From the NCBI GenBank assembly GCA_964423665.1, contig CAYRFX010000010.1, positions 1 to 45,012 on the forward strand: a DNA stretch of 45,012 nucleotides, written 5' to 3'. A program made the translations under genes and the position numbers. Below, one piece after another: positions 17,288 to 24,619 of this stretch. The notes beneath the pieces were generated by a model. It saw nothing but the letters and a program-made list of their open reading frames with translations. It did no database searches and was not told the origin of the DNA. The stretch comes from HGM04593 sp964423665 (GTDB taxonomy: Bacteria; Bacteroidota; Bacteroidia; Bacteroidales; Bacteroidaceae). The stretch's first letter is position 1. Each line of letters starts with the position of its first letter.

Positions 17288-20053
17288 ATGCGTAAAACAG
17301 ACTCATACAGGCACTTGTGCCTATCCAACGACTCCGTGGAGGTAAAGAGTGGAAAAGGGAAAAACATCATACCTCCTCCCGAGAAAGAATCCCTGTGGGA
17401 ACAATATCTTGAAAAATTCAAGGACCCCTTGATAATAGTACTTTTGGTCGTATTCTTTTTCTCCATTATTGTAGCGGTATATGAAGTTACGATGTTGGGA
17501 AAAGGCTGGGTAACATTATTAGAGCCATTGGGAATATTTACAGCACTATTACTGGCAACCGGCGTGGGCTTCATATTCGAGGTTAAAGCCGGCAAGGAGT
17601 TTGATATACTCAATCAAGTAAAAGACGCCCGCCCGGTAAAGGTTATCCGCAAAAAGACATCAAACAGCAATTCGTTGCAGGTGATGATGGTTAAGAAACA
17701 CGATGTTGTTAAAAACGACATTGTGAAGCTTGAAAGCGGCGATGAGATTCCTGCCGATGGAAAGTTGCTCTACTCCACCTCACTGCGTGTTGATGAATCC
17801 AATTTCACCGGGGAACTATATGCCAACAAGACTACCATCGAGAGCGAGTTTGACAACGACGCGACCTATAAATCCAATTTCCTCTTACGCGGTTCTACAG
17901 TAATTGAAGGAAACGGAATATACCAGGTTACAGCAACCGGCATGGAAACCGAGGAGGGAAAGGGGGTTGCCCGCACACGAGAAGGAAGCGACGAGGAGAC
18001 CCCTCTGAACAGGCAACTGGCACAATTGGGCAAGTGGATATCAACCATCAGTTTCGGCATTGCAACACTGATTGTGGTGGGAAGAATGATCTATTTCTTC
18101 TTCTTCGACGGCGACGCCTCAAACAATCACAGCCTAATAGAAATTATAGAATTTATCCTGGGCTCAATAATGATTGCCGTAACACTGATTGTGGTAGCTG
18201 TCCCCGAGGGGCTGCCCATGAGTGTAACAGTGAGCCTTGCCCTTAGCATGCGCAAGATGCTCAAGGAGAATAACCTTGTGCGCAAGTTGCACGCATGCGA
18301 AACCATGGGTGCAGCAACCGTAATATGCACCGACAAGACCGGCACACTTACAAGGAACCAGATGACTGTGATGGAAACAGACATCTATGGAGGTGATGAG
18401 GAATTTGAACTTGTCCGTCAGAATATGGGAATAAACTCCACCGCCGAGGTCTATAAAGACAACGACATGAAGTTGATAACAATTGGAAACCCCACTGAGG
18501 TTGCACTGCAAAAATGGATGCACAAGAATGGCCCCGACTACGATGTTTACAGGGAAAAAACCCGTTACATTAAGCAAATTCCATTCTCAACCGAAACAAA
18601 GTACATGGAGACCACTGCCATAATGCAGGAGGGGGAGAGCCCAATCAGGTTCATAAAAGGAGCTCCCGAGATTGTTCTTAACATGTGCGATGCCATTGCA
18701 GGCAATCAAACAGCAGAGCATGTAAAACAAACCCTATCGCAATACCAGAGCAAGACCATGCGTACACTGGGCTTTGCATACCAACGCCTGGGCGAGGAGG
18801 ATACAAAAGAGACAATATTCCTTGGCATTGTAGGCATCAGCGACCCATTGCGCGACGATGTAAAGGAGGCAATCAAAATATGCAAAGACGATGCCGGTGT
18901 ACGGGTAATCATTGTTACCGGAGACACACCGGGAACAGCAAATGAGATTGGACGCCAAATAGGCTTGCTGGGCGAGAATGAGGAGAACTCAACCATCACA
19001 GGCCCCGATTTTGCAGCCCTGAGCAATGAAGAAGCAAAGCAACTGCTGCAAAGCGACGACATTAAGATAATCTCGCGCGCACGCCCCGACGACAAGGCAA
19101 GACTGGTAATGCTGCTCCAATCACTCGGGCATGTTGTTGCCGTAACAGGCGATGGAACAAATGATGCCCCGGCTTTGAGCAAAGCACAAGTGGGGCTATC
19201 CATGGGCGATGGAACATCAAGAGCAAAGGAGGCAAGCGACATAACCATTATAGACAACTCGTTCTCAAGTATCAATAAAGCGATAATGTGGGGGCGCTCT
19301 CTGTATCAGAATATACGCCGCTTCATCATTTTCCAAATGACCATCAACGTTTGTGCATGCCTCATTGTGCTTTTGGGCTCATTCATAGGGCTCGACTCGC
19401 CATTGACCGTAACACAGATGCTGTGGGTGAATCTTATTATGGACACATTTGCAGCAATGGCACTATCCTCACTGCCGGCAGACAAGAACGTGCTTTATGA
19501 CAGGCCCCGCAACCCCAACAGCCACATAATAGACAGGCAGATGATGTACCGTATTTTTGGAGGCGGGCTACTCTTCTTTATCCTATTGGCAGCTCTTTGG
19601 CAAGTGCTGGGGCATACAAATATCACCCCGGAACAGGGCTTGATGTCACTACAAGACGCAGGGTTCCAAATCTCAAGTATATTTGATATTAAAATGAACA
19701 GCCTGAGCCAATATGAGCACGGAATATTCTTCTCAATATTTGTAATGCTGCAATTCTGGAATTTATTTAATGCAAAATATTACCGCACAAACAGAAGCCT
19801 TATACAAGACCTCGCAGGGTGGTGTTGTAGATCAAAGAGAGTGAAGGAGTCGTACAGCAGTGGTTTTATATGGATTCTTTTTGTAATTTTGCTTGGACAA
19901 ATTTTTATTGTTTCATTTGCAGGAGATTTGTTCGGTGTTTCCAGGCTAACCTTGCAAGACTGGGGCTGCATATTGTTGCTTACATCACCCGTGGTAATTA
20001 TCCCCGATATTGTGAGGTGCATTTTTAATTTTGCGAAGAAAAGGAATGAATAA
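17288..20053 (+). CDS. Calcium-transporting P-type ATPase (P2B/PMCA-like)
   Basis: This 921-residue pump exports Ca2+ (or a similar divalent ion) at the cost of ATP. The phosphorylation site is ICTDKTGTLT (D349). PEGLP at 306-310 in TM4, TGDGTNDAPAL at about 620, and NLIMDTFAAMAL in TM6 are the ion-site and hinge motifs of PMCA-type pumps, which carry one Ca2+ per cycle. The actuator TGE-like loop reads FTGELYANK. About ten membrane helices are visible, with three pairs after residue 690. Length is normal for bacterial PMCA-like pumps (850-950). It has its own promoter and lies between two paralogous TerB-like genes, which suggests that calcium or another metal is part of the signal these proteins handle. 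Confidence 0.93.
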   Translation: MRKTDSYRHLCLSNDSVEVKSGKGKNIIPPPEKESLWEQYLEKFKDPLIIVLLVVFFFSIIVAVYEVTMLGKGWVTLLEPLGIFTALLLATGVGFIFEVKAGKEFDILNQVKDARPVKVIRKKTSNSNSLQVMMVKKHDVVKNDIVKLESGDEIPADGKLLYSTSLRVDESNFTGELYANKTTIESEFDNDATYKSNFLLRGSTVIEGNGIYQVTATGMETEEGKGVARTREGSDEETPLNRQLAQLGKWISTISFGIATLIVVGRMIYFFFFDGDASNNHSLIEIIEFILGSIMIAVTLIVVAVPEGLPMSVTVSLALSMRKMLKENNLVRKLHACETMGAATVICTDKTGTLTRNQMTVMETDIYGGDEEFELVRQNMGINSTAEVYKDNDMKLITIGNPTEVALQKWMHKNGPDYDVYREKTRYIKQIPFSTETKYMETTAIMQEGESPIRFIKGAPEIVLNMCDAIAGNQTAEHVKQTLSQYQSKTMRTLGFAYQRLGEEDTKETIFLGIVGISDPLRDDVKEAIKICKDDAGVRVIIVTGDTPGTANEIGRQIGLLGENEENSTITGPDFAALSNEEAKQLLQSDDIKIISRARPDDKARLVMLLQSLGHVVAVTGDGTNDAPALSKAQVGLSMGDGTSRAKEASDITIIDNSFSSINKAIMWGRSLYQNIRRFIIFQMTINVCACLIVLLGSFIGLDSPLTVTQMLWVNLIMDTFAAMALSSLPADKNVLYDRPRNPNSHIIDRQMMYRIFGGGLLFFILLAALWQVLGHTNITPEQGLMSLQDAGFQISSIFDIKMNSLSQYEHGIFFSIFVMLQFWNLFNAKYYRTNRSLIQDLAGWCCRSKRVKESYSSGFIWILFVILLGQIFIVSFAGDLFGVSRLTLQDWGCILLLTSPVVIIPDIVRCIFNFAKKRNE

Positions 20054-20152
20054 CATTTCAGCAAAAGAGGACAGAGCCGGTGGTTGCAATGATTAACAAT
20101 TGTACTTGCGAAATAAAATTACGAGATTTAGAACTTATAATAACGACGAGTT

Positions 20153-21568
20153 ATGGAGTGGCAAGAACTTTATTATCAGCACAAAGTTGCAATAGCAAGA
20201 ATTATATCTGACGCCATCTTGGCAGATAGGATAATTGATGAAGAGGAGATTAAGAAATATAGGGAACTTGTGGGAAATGATACAGCAGCCGACCTATTTT
20301 ATGACGCAAAAACATTCCCTCTTTCACATGCTGTAGATGTTTTGTATCACAACACTTCGGACGAAAAAGAATACATTAGTAATATTCTGAACAGCATGAT
20401 TATCAGCGACGGAGTTTGCACCCCTTCCGAAGCCAGGCTACAAACGGCGCTGGATTATTGTATTAACCAAAATAAAGTACAATGGGCTGCGGGAAAGCCC
20501 CAGCGCAAGTATGAAATAAACTCTTTGAAATTATCAGACCTCTTTATTGGCAAAAGATTTGTTTTTTACATTGAGAAGGAGTATAACAAAGCTATAAATT
20601 CCGAAATAGTTCAAAACTATACCATAATCTCACATCTGCTTGCAAGTATCGGTTTTCAATTTATATACATACCATCATTGGCACAGCTTTATGCCGATAA
20701 AGGATATAAGATATTTGAAGACATGGCAATGTTTCTTTTCCCCGACATAGAAAAGGGAATGATTAAGGAAGCATACAAAAGAATTGCCGGTATGAATACT
20801 CCTAAATTTGTAAAGGACTACTTATCGAAAAAGATGGGATTTGATATTGCCAATTCATCTTCTTCGCTATTGGTTATGCTGGGACGCTCCAACGTATTAA
20901 CCAATAGGACCTCGCCAATAGGCTTGAGATATGACACATATGCAAACCTGCTTAAAATAAATCTTTTTAATGGAGATTCCATTGTTCATGAAATAGATAA
21001 ATTTGTATGTGATTATAATAATAAGGTGTCATTTAACCATATTACAGACTACAACCCATCGCACACTAAACTGCTATACCAAGGCATGTACAAGGTGTTC
21101 TTTAACATAGTTGTTCTTGCCAAAGACAATCCCACAACACTAAGGATTGATATTAACACAAAGACCGGAACAATCTCCATAAACGGACGATTATTAAATG
21201 TTAAAACAGCACCGGCCTCCTTGTATGGACTTATAATCTGGTTCTCGATATTCGAGGACGGCAAAGGTCTTCCCAATCATGATATTGCCACAGAAGAGCA
21301 AAAAAACCACATACAACAAAAATACCGGAAGATATATGCTATGATGAAGAATGACCCCACGGGTAATTATTCTCCTAAGCCCATATATAACACATTAAAA
21401 AACCGTGTTCCCGAATTGAAAAAGAAGATAACAGAAATTACAGATGTAAAACTAATTGGTTTTGCCAAATTCAGTACCGGTAATTATATCAAAATTTTAA
21501 TACCACCCGAAAATATCTTTGTTAATAATACAAGGATAACAGAGGACCAATCATGGACGAGTTTATAA
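20153..21568 (+). CDS. TerB-like protein with C-terminal extension (paralog B)
   Basis: This 471-residue paralog of the 15867 protein has the TerB-like domain at residues 5-115: HKVAIARIISDAILADRIID with acidic DEEEI following, then IISDGVCTPSEARL. The second region includes SIGFQFIYIPSLAQLY and KDYLSKKMGFDIANSSSSLL, then a moderately hydrophobic segment and a basic C-terminus (NTLKNRVPELKKKI). Coding is more AT-rich than in paralog A. It lies about 100 bases after the ATPase stop and directly before a strong terminator at 21571, so it ends this cluster. Duplication followed by divergence suggests that the two copies have different partners or form a heteromer. Function is inferred only from the TerB resemblance. 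Confidence 0.6.
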   Translation: MEWQELYYQHKVAIARIISDAILADRIIDEEEIKKYRELVGNDTAADLFYDAKTFPLSHAVDVLYHNTSDEKEYISNILNSMIISDGVCTPSEARLQTALDYCINQNKVQWAAGKPQRKYEINSLKLSDLFIGKRFVFYIEKEYNKAINSEIVQNYTIISHLLASIGFQFIYIPSLAQLYADKGYKIFEDMAMFLFPDIEKGMIKEAYKRIAGMNTPKFVKDYLSKKMGFDIANSSSSLLVMLGRSNVLTNRTSPIGLRYDTYANLLKINLFNGDSIVHEIDKFVCDYNNKVSFNHITDYNPSHTKLLYQGMYKVFFNIVVLAKDNPTTLRIDINTKTGTISINGRLLNVKTAPASLYGLIIWFSIFEDGKGLPNHDIATEEQKNHIQQKYRKIYAMMKNDPTGNYSPKPIYNTLKNRVPELKKKITEITDVKLIGFAKFSTGNYIKILIPPENIFVNNTRITEDQSWTSL

Positions 21569-21570
21569 AA

Positions 21571-21609
21571 GATGCAGCGTGTTACATTAAATTACACGCT
21601 GCATCTTTT
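21571..21609 (+). terminator. Rho-independent terminator after the TerB-like gene
   Basis: A perfect 12-base-pair stem (GATGCAGCGTGT at 21571-21582; ACACGCTGCATC at 21594-21605) with an 11-base loop is followed by TTTTATA, three bases after the stop codon of the 20153 gene. Its 3' half is shared with a repeat element seen again at 22474. Confidence 0.88.
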
Positions 21610-21659
21610 ATAATACATACATATAAACATTATTTAATAAATTTTTAATGTAATAAAAC
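21581..21659 (+). repeat. Upstream repeat element, copy 1
   Basis: A 20-base block at 21581-21600 (GTTACATTAAATTACACGCT) and a 15-base block TTTAATGTAATAAAA at 21645-21659 both recur at 22474-22540. The two blocks contain the inverted pair TTACATTAAA / TTTAATGTAA. The element sits upstream of the 21742 reading frame, as copy 2 sits upstream of the 22623 gene. Confidence 0.7.
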
Positions 21660-21666
21660 ATAACGC

Positions 21667-21698
21667 TTGACCTTGTGCAGAGTGTTTTGTTACTTTCG
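21667..21698 (+). promoter_or_regulatory. Promoter of the small-protein cluster, with operator-like inverted repeat
   Basis: TTGA at 21667-21670, a 20-base spacer and TACTTTCG at 21691-21698 fit a Bacteroidetes promoter with a one-base variant -7 box. An inverted repeat, TTTGTTAC (21686-21693) with GTAACAAA (21716-21723), overlaps the -7 box and start site and could bind a repressor or form an RNA hairpin. Confidence 0.5.
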
Positions 21699-21741
21699 AC
21701 ACAGATAAAACAATAGTAACAAACATTCAAACGGACTAATT

Positions 21742-21819
21742 ATGAGAGATTACAAATCAAACAACGCAGTTGTTGTGCAGAAAGACGCAGTATTGATAGT
21801 ACAGGAAATTTTGAAGTGA
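21742..21819 (+). CDS. Short 25-residue frame, probable start of the EF-Tu-like gene before a frameshift
   Basis: ATG at 21742 opens a 25-codon frame (MRDYKSNNAVVVQKDAVLIV and five more) ending in TGA at 21817, overlapping the GTG used for the next frame (GTGA). The next frame stays open upstream with no ATG and, from about 21789, reads SIDSTGNFEVSNWGVIVEGE, which continues naturally into an EF-Tu domain II-like barrel. The two frames together would make one protein with a normal ATG and promoter, joined by a one-base shift near 21786-21795. It may be a real frameshift, a sequencing error, or a separate small peptide translationally coupled to the next gene. Confidence 0.4.
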   Translation: MRDYKSNNAVVVQKDAVLIVQEILK

Positions 21820-22373
21820 GTAATTGGGGTGTTATAGTTGAAGGGGAGCTCCTTGATAACGTCAAGATTGGAGATAGCATGCATTTTCAGAAACCTGACG
21901 GCACATCAAAGAGTATTACTATCAAACAAATAGTAAAAGACAGGAAGTTCTACGATAATGCTAATTACGGTAACTATGTTGGTTTAGTTGTTGAGGGGCT
22001 AAAAAACAAGAATGAAATCAAAATAGGTACCCAAATATGCGTTAAGAAACAAGAACAAGAGCCTGTAAAAACATCATATATTGATTCTTGCCCTCAATTA
22101 GTACAGGACATAAAATTATATGCAAATGAAACCATTACAAAAGGAGATATTAATGCCGGTTTGAAGATTCTGGCAGAGATTACAGGCTATGTCGCTGTTC
22201 TAGGCATAGCATTTACAGCCCTAACCAGCTGGGCGCCTATGATAGGAATCCCAATCTCTATAGCTACAGCTCGTGGAATTTTGATGGCCATTTCCCAAAA
22301 CTACATGAACCTCCCAAGAGATGAGAGACAAATAATTGCCAAATGTGCAAGTTTCTTCTATCGCTTTGTATAA
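21816..22373 (+). CDS. EF-Tu domain II-like barrel with hydrophobic tail
   Basis: This frame gives 185 residues from a GTG start, but the frame is open further upstream and the true start may be the ATG at 21742 via a frameshift. Residues 1-77 resemble domain II of EF-Tu-type translational GTPases: NWGVIVEGELLDNVKIGDSM and YVGLVVEGLKNKNEIKIGTQI match the pattern of the two barrel halves. No G domain is present. After a linker, residues 125-160 are hydrophobic (VAVLGIAFTALTSWAPMIGI), so the protein may attach to or insert into the membrane. It lies alone between two repeat elements. Stand-alone EF-Tu D2 barrels do exist as adaptors; the role here is unknown. Confidence 0.5.
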   Translation: MSNWGVIVEGELLDNVKIGDSMHFQKPDGTSKSITIKQIVKDRKFYDNANYGNYVGLVVEGLKNKNEIKIGTQICVKKQEQEPVKTSYIDSCPQLVQDIKLYANETITKGDINAGLKILAEITGYVAVLGIAFTALTSWAPMIGIPISIATARGILMAISQNYMNLPRDERQIIAKCASFFYRFV

Positions 22374-22473
22374 TAAATTAAAGGAATGAGTTCCTCATAA
22401 AATACTGAACATTAATAGTAAATTAATCTGCAACCTGCCTATTACATTTTATATCAACAGATAAATGTACTTT

Positions 22474-22540
22474 GTTACATTAAATTACACGCTATATCTT
22501 GTTTTCAACTTAACATTGGCAATTATTTAATGTAATAAAA
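22474..22540 (+). repeat. Upstream repeat element, copy 2
   Basis: GTTACATTAAATTACACGCT at 22474-22493 is identical to copy 1, and TTTAATGTAATAAAA at 22526-22540 also matches. Unlike copy 1, the flanks do not form a long terminator stem. The rest of 22374-22622 is AT-rich, with no other recognisable feature except the promoter below. Confidence 0.7.
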
Positions 22541-22545
22541 TGTAA

Positions 22546-22579
22546 TTGAAATCTATAAAGAACTTTACCACTATATTTG
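22546..22579 (+). promoter_or_regulatory. Promoter upstream of the glycine-zipper gene
   Basis: TATATTTG at 22572-22579 is a perfect -7 box; TTG at 22546-22548 can serve as the -33 element with a spacer of about 23 bases. The start codon of the 22623 gene follows 43 bases later. Confidence 0.6.
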
Positions 22580-22622
22580 AGACAAGAAAACAATATGTAC
22601 AACACTTAAAACACCTACAACT

Positions 22623-22895
22623 ATGGCAATTAACATGTTTGCAATTAAGGCTGGAAAGGAATTATGCGAATTAACATCTTCATGCCCTGCTATTGGCGTT
22701 CCTATTGATGGAGCAATACTCGGAGGAGCCGCCGGTGGATTTATCGGTCATAAAATAAATGATGAATATGGAGGAGCCATTGGTGGAGGAGTTGGAGGCG
22801 CACTTACATCGGGAACACCAGGAGCTATCGGTGGGACAATTGGAGGAGCGATAATCGGCGGGATAGAAGGTCATCTTCTTTTTGATAGGAAATAA
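22623..22895 (+). CDS. Glycine-zipper small membrane protein
   Basis: This 90-residue protein is dominated by GxxxG-type repeats: GAILGGAAGGFIGHKI, GGAIGGGVGGALTSG, and GAIGGTIGGAIIGG. Such glycine zippers pack membrane helices tightly and occur in 17-kDa-antigen-like lipoproteins and in two-peptide bacteriocins. There is no lipobox, no clear signal peptide and no double-glycine leader cleavage site, so it is probably made in the cytosol and inserted in the inner membrane. It has its own promoter. Its neighbour at 23055 has a similar composition. A pore-forming effector is possible but unproven. Confidence 0.6.
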   Translation: MAINMFAIKAGKELCELTSSCPAIGVPIDGAILGGAAGGFIGHKINDEYGGAIGGGVGGALTSGTPGAIGGTIGGAIIGGIEGHLLFDRK

Positions 22896-22957
22896 TGAGA
22901 TTTACCATCTATCAGTATAAATACACGAAGAAAGGGAACAAGCATCGAAACTCTTAA
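22895..22957 (+). CDS. Possible 20-residue coupled peptide
   Basis: The stop of the glycine-zipper gene overlaps an ATG (TAATG), opening a 20-codon frame rich in Tyr, Lys and Arg (MRFTIYQYKYTKKGNKHRNS). The overlap allows re-initiation, and a basic peptide beside a hydrophobic one recalls toxin/immunity or bacteriocin arrangements. With no comparison it may equally be chance. Confidence 0.2.
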   Translation: MRFTIYQYKYTKKGNKHRNS

Positions 22958-23054
22958 TCGACACCACATGCCAAAACTCATTCTCAACAAGTAACATAAA
23001 TAACAGATTAATAAGAAAATTAAATAATATATTAACCCTTTAACATTTACAATT

Positions 23055-23465
23055 ATGAAACGTCCACCGAAACCAGGTAGCCTTGGCTACAACGCAATCG
23101 CAGGAACAATTGGCGCAACAGTTGGTGCAGCAACAGGTTCTATACTCACCGAAGTTGGTGCCGGCGCATTAGGTTCATCAATTTCCTCTGTTAGCGCAAG
23201 CGCAGCTAACGCTCTGTCAAATTCAATCAGATCAACATCATCAGGTATTGGTGGAGTGGCATCTGCTATTGGTTTAACATCTGTAGGTAATGCTATTGGC
23301 GCAGCCGGTGGCTCTATTGCTACAGGAGTTGGCACCGTTGCCTCCACCGCAGCTTCTGTAGGAAGTGCCATTGGTGGTGCAATAGTTGCTGCAGCTCCGG
23401 TTGTATGTGCAGTCGCCGTTGGTGCCGGAGTTGTATGGTGCATCAACAAATTATTTGAAGATTAA
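23055..23465 (+). CDS. Ala/Gly/Ser-rich hydrophobic small protein
   Basis: This 136-residue protein is almost entirely Gly, Ala, Ser, Val and Ile. It starts MKRPPKPGSLGYNAIAGTIG, has glycine-zipper motifs (GATVGAATG; GNAIGAAGGSIATG; GSAIGGAIVAA), and ends in a true membrane helix (APVVCAVAVGAGVVWCI) with a short NKLFED tail. No family is recognised. Composition links it to the 22623 protein. The start follows an AT-rich leader with a TTTAACATTTACAATT sequence. A membrane-active role is likely from composition alone. Confidence 0.55.
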   Translation: MKRPPKPGSLGYNAIAGTIGATVGAATGSILTEVGAGALGSSISSVSASAANALSNSIRSTSSGIGGVASAIGLTSVGNAIGAAGGSIATGVGTVASTAASVGSAIGGAIVAAAPVVCAVAVGAGVVWCINKLFED

Positions 23466-23480
23466 TTAACCAAGAGTAAT

Positions 23481-23612
23481 ATGGGAACAGCTATTGCTAT
23501 AATCAGTGTTTGTTTTATTCTGAATGGGCAAGCCGGTAGAGCCCTCAAGGGAGCTACCGACTGGCTAAAGGAGAATTTCCCCGATTTGGAAGAAAACAAG
23601 AATCCTCATTAA
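23481..23612 (+). CDS. Small 43-residue single-span protein
   Basis: ATG at 23481 opens a 43-codon frame 15 bases after the 23055 gene. The N-terminus (MGTAIAIISVCFILNG) is one short hydrophobic helix, and the rest is amphipathic and charged (RALKGATDWLKENFPDLEEN). It is tightly placed between two genes on the same strand (next start 15 bases later), which supports expression. Too short for a family call. Confidence 0.5.
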   Translation: MGTAIAIISVCFILNGQAGRALKGATDWLKENFPDLEENKNPH

Positions 23613-23627
23613 CAAACCATAATAGAG

Positions 23628-24017
23628 ATGAATGAAAAGAATGTGAACACGCTACTGGCGGAGATTACACAAAGCAGGGGCTTCATCAACATTGACCAAA
23701 ATGACATAGACAAATTTAAAAAAGAGGTTGCTTATGTTGATGCCATCAAAGTTAGCGGGCAATATAAACAGATTGGAGATTTGCTCTCTGGAGCAATCTC
23801 CAATCTCAGTGAGAGAAATAAAGAAAACACCATTCTAAAGTTGCTGTTTGCTATACGGTTACCAACGGAGAACAACTTTACAATAGAGGTTTTTTCAAAC
23901 ACACATTACATACTGGACACTTTAGATGGAATTTGCGAATGCATTTGGGGAGTATCAACTAATGAAAAGTTACAAGGCGATAATCTTGAATTAATCGTTG
24001 CCGTAGGGCTTAAATAA
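23628..24017 (+). CDS. Stand-alone FtsZ C-terminal-domain-like protein
   Basis: This 129-residue protein lines up by eye with the C-terminal domain of FtsZ (E. coli FtsZ residues of about 200-316). SRGFINIDQNDIDKFKKEV matches the FtsZ pattern GLIN.DF.DV; GDLLSGAISN matches the helix with AA..AI..PLL; KLLFAIRLPTENNFTIEVF matches VL.NI.gg.dltl.Ev; and CIWGVSTNEKLQGDNLELIV leads into AVGL as IFG...d..l.d...vtviATG. The tubulin-type nucleotide domain (GGGTGTG signature) is absent. It could bind FtsZ and cap or poison filaments, or be a domesticated fragment. It has its own start 15 bases after the preceding small gene. Confidence rests on motif order, not on an alignment score. Confidence 0.5.
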   Translation: MNEKNVNTLLAEITQSRGFINIDQNDIDKFKKEVAYVDAIKVSGQYKQIGDLLSGAISNLSERNKENTILKLLFAIRLPTENNFTIEVFSNTHYILDTLDGICECIWGVSTNEKLQGDNLELIVAVGLK

Positions 24018-24155
24018 CAAATACCATCCTTAAGGTACAGAAAAGAAGGTGCGTTAGAATTTGATTTTTAGAAAAATTCTGTAATTTTACAATTTGTGAA
24101 CAATAAGATAATCATTTGTAAACAAACCGGCTATTAACAACAAATGGAGGAATCT

Positions 24156-24617
24156 ATGGATAATTACAAGTTTGATGATAAAGAAAAAGAGTCGTGGATT
24201 AAACGTTTCGTGGAAAATTTCAAGCGACTACTGCACCTTGCCGAGAACCGTGGCGACAAGCCCATTAACGATACATTTGCAGAGGCAGGCGAGAGCGAGG
24301 AGGAAAAGAGATTGATAAGAGAGCAGTGCGAAGAGATTGATGCCTTCCACGCAAACATCAAGGAGCTGGAGAGGGCAAAAGAGGAGGACTCGGAGCTGAC
24401 AAACGGGGATTGGTTATACCGGGAAGTGGAAAAGGAGATGCAGGATATTGCACAGGAACTTGAGAGCCGCGCCCTCACAGCAGAGGAGCTCAAGGAGCTT
24501 AAAAAGAAGATTGTGGGAGCCCTGGACGAGGAGATTGCAGCCGAGGCCAAGGGACTGGACGAGGAATTTGAGCTTATTGAAAAAGAGGTAAACAAGCACA
24601 ATAACGGGGAGGAATAA
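24156..24617 (+). CDS. Acidic coiled-coil protein
   Basis: This protein of 153 residues is strongly acidic and helical; residues 45-153 are a near-continuous coiled coil rich in Glu, Lys and Leu (EELKELKKKIVGALDEEIAA). An ATG at 24144 is in frame, but GGAGG at 24146-24150 is correctly spaced before the ATG at 24156, so I take that start. No family is recognised. It lies two bases before the 24620 gene, and the four genes to 28428 are closely packed, so it is probably a partner or scaffold for the AAA ATPase. Confidence 0.6.
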   Translation: MDNYKFDDKEKESWIKRFVENFKRLLHLAENRGDKPINDTFAEAGESEEEKRLIREQCEEIDAFHANIKELERAKEEDSELTNGDWLYREVEKEMQDIAQELESRALTAEELKELKKKIVGALDEEIAAEAKGLDEEFELIEKEVNKHNNGEE

Positions 24618-24619
24618 TT

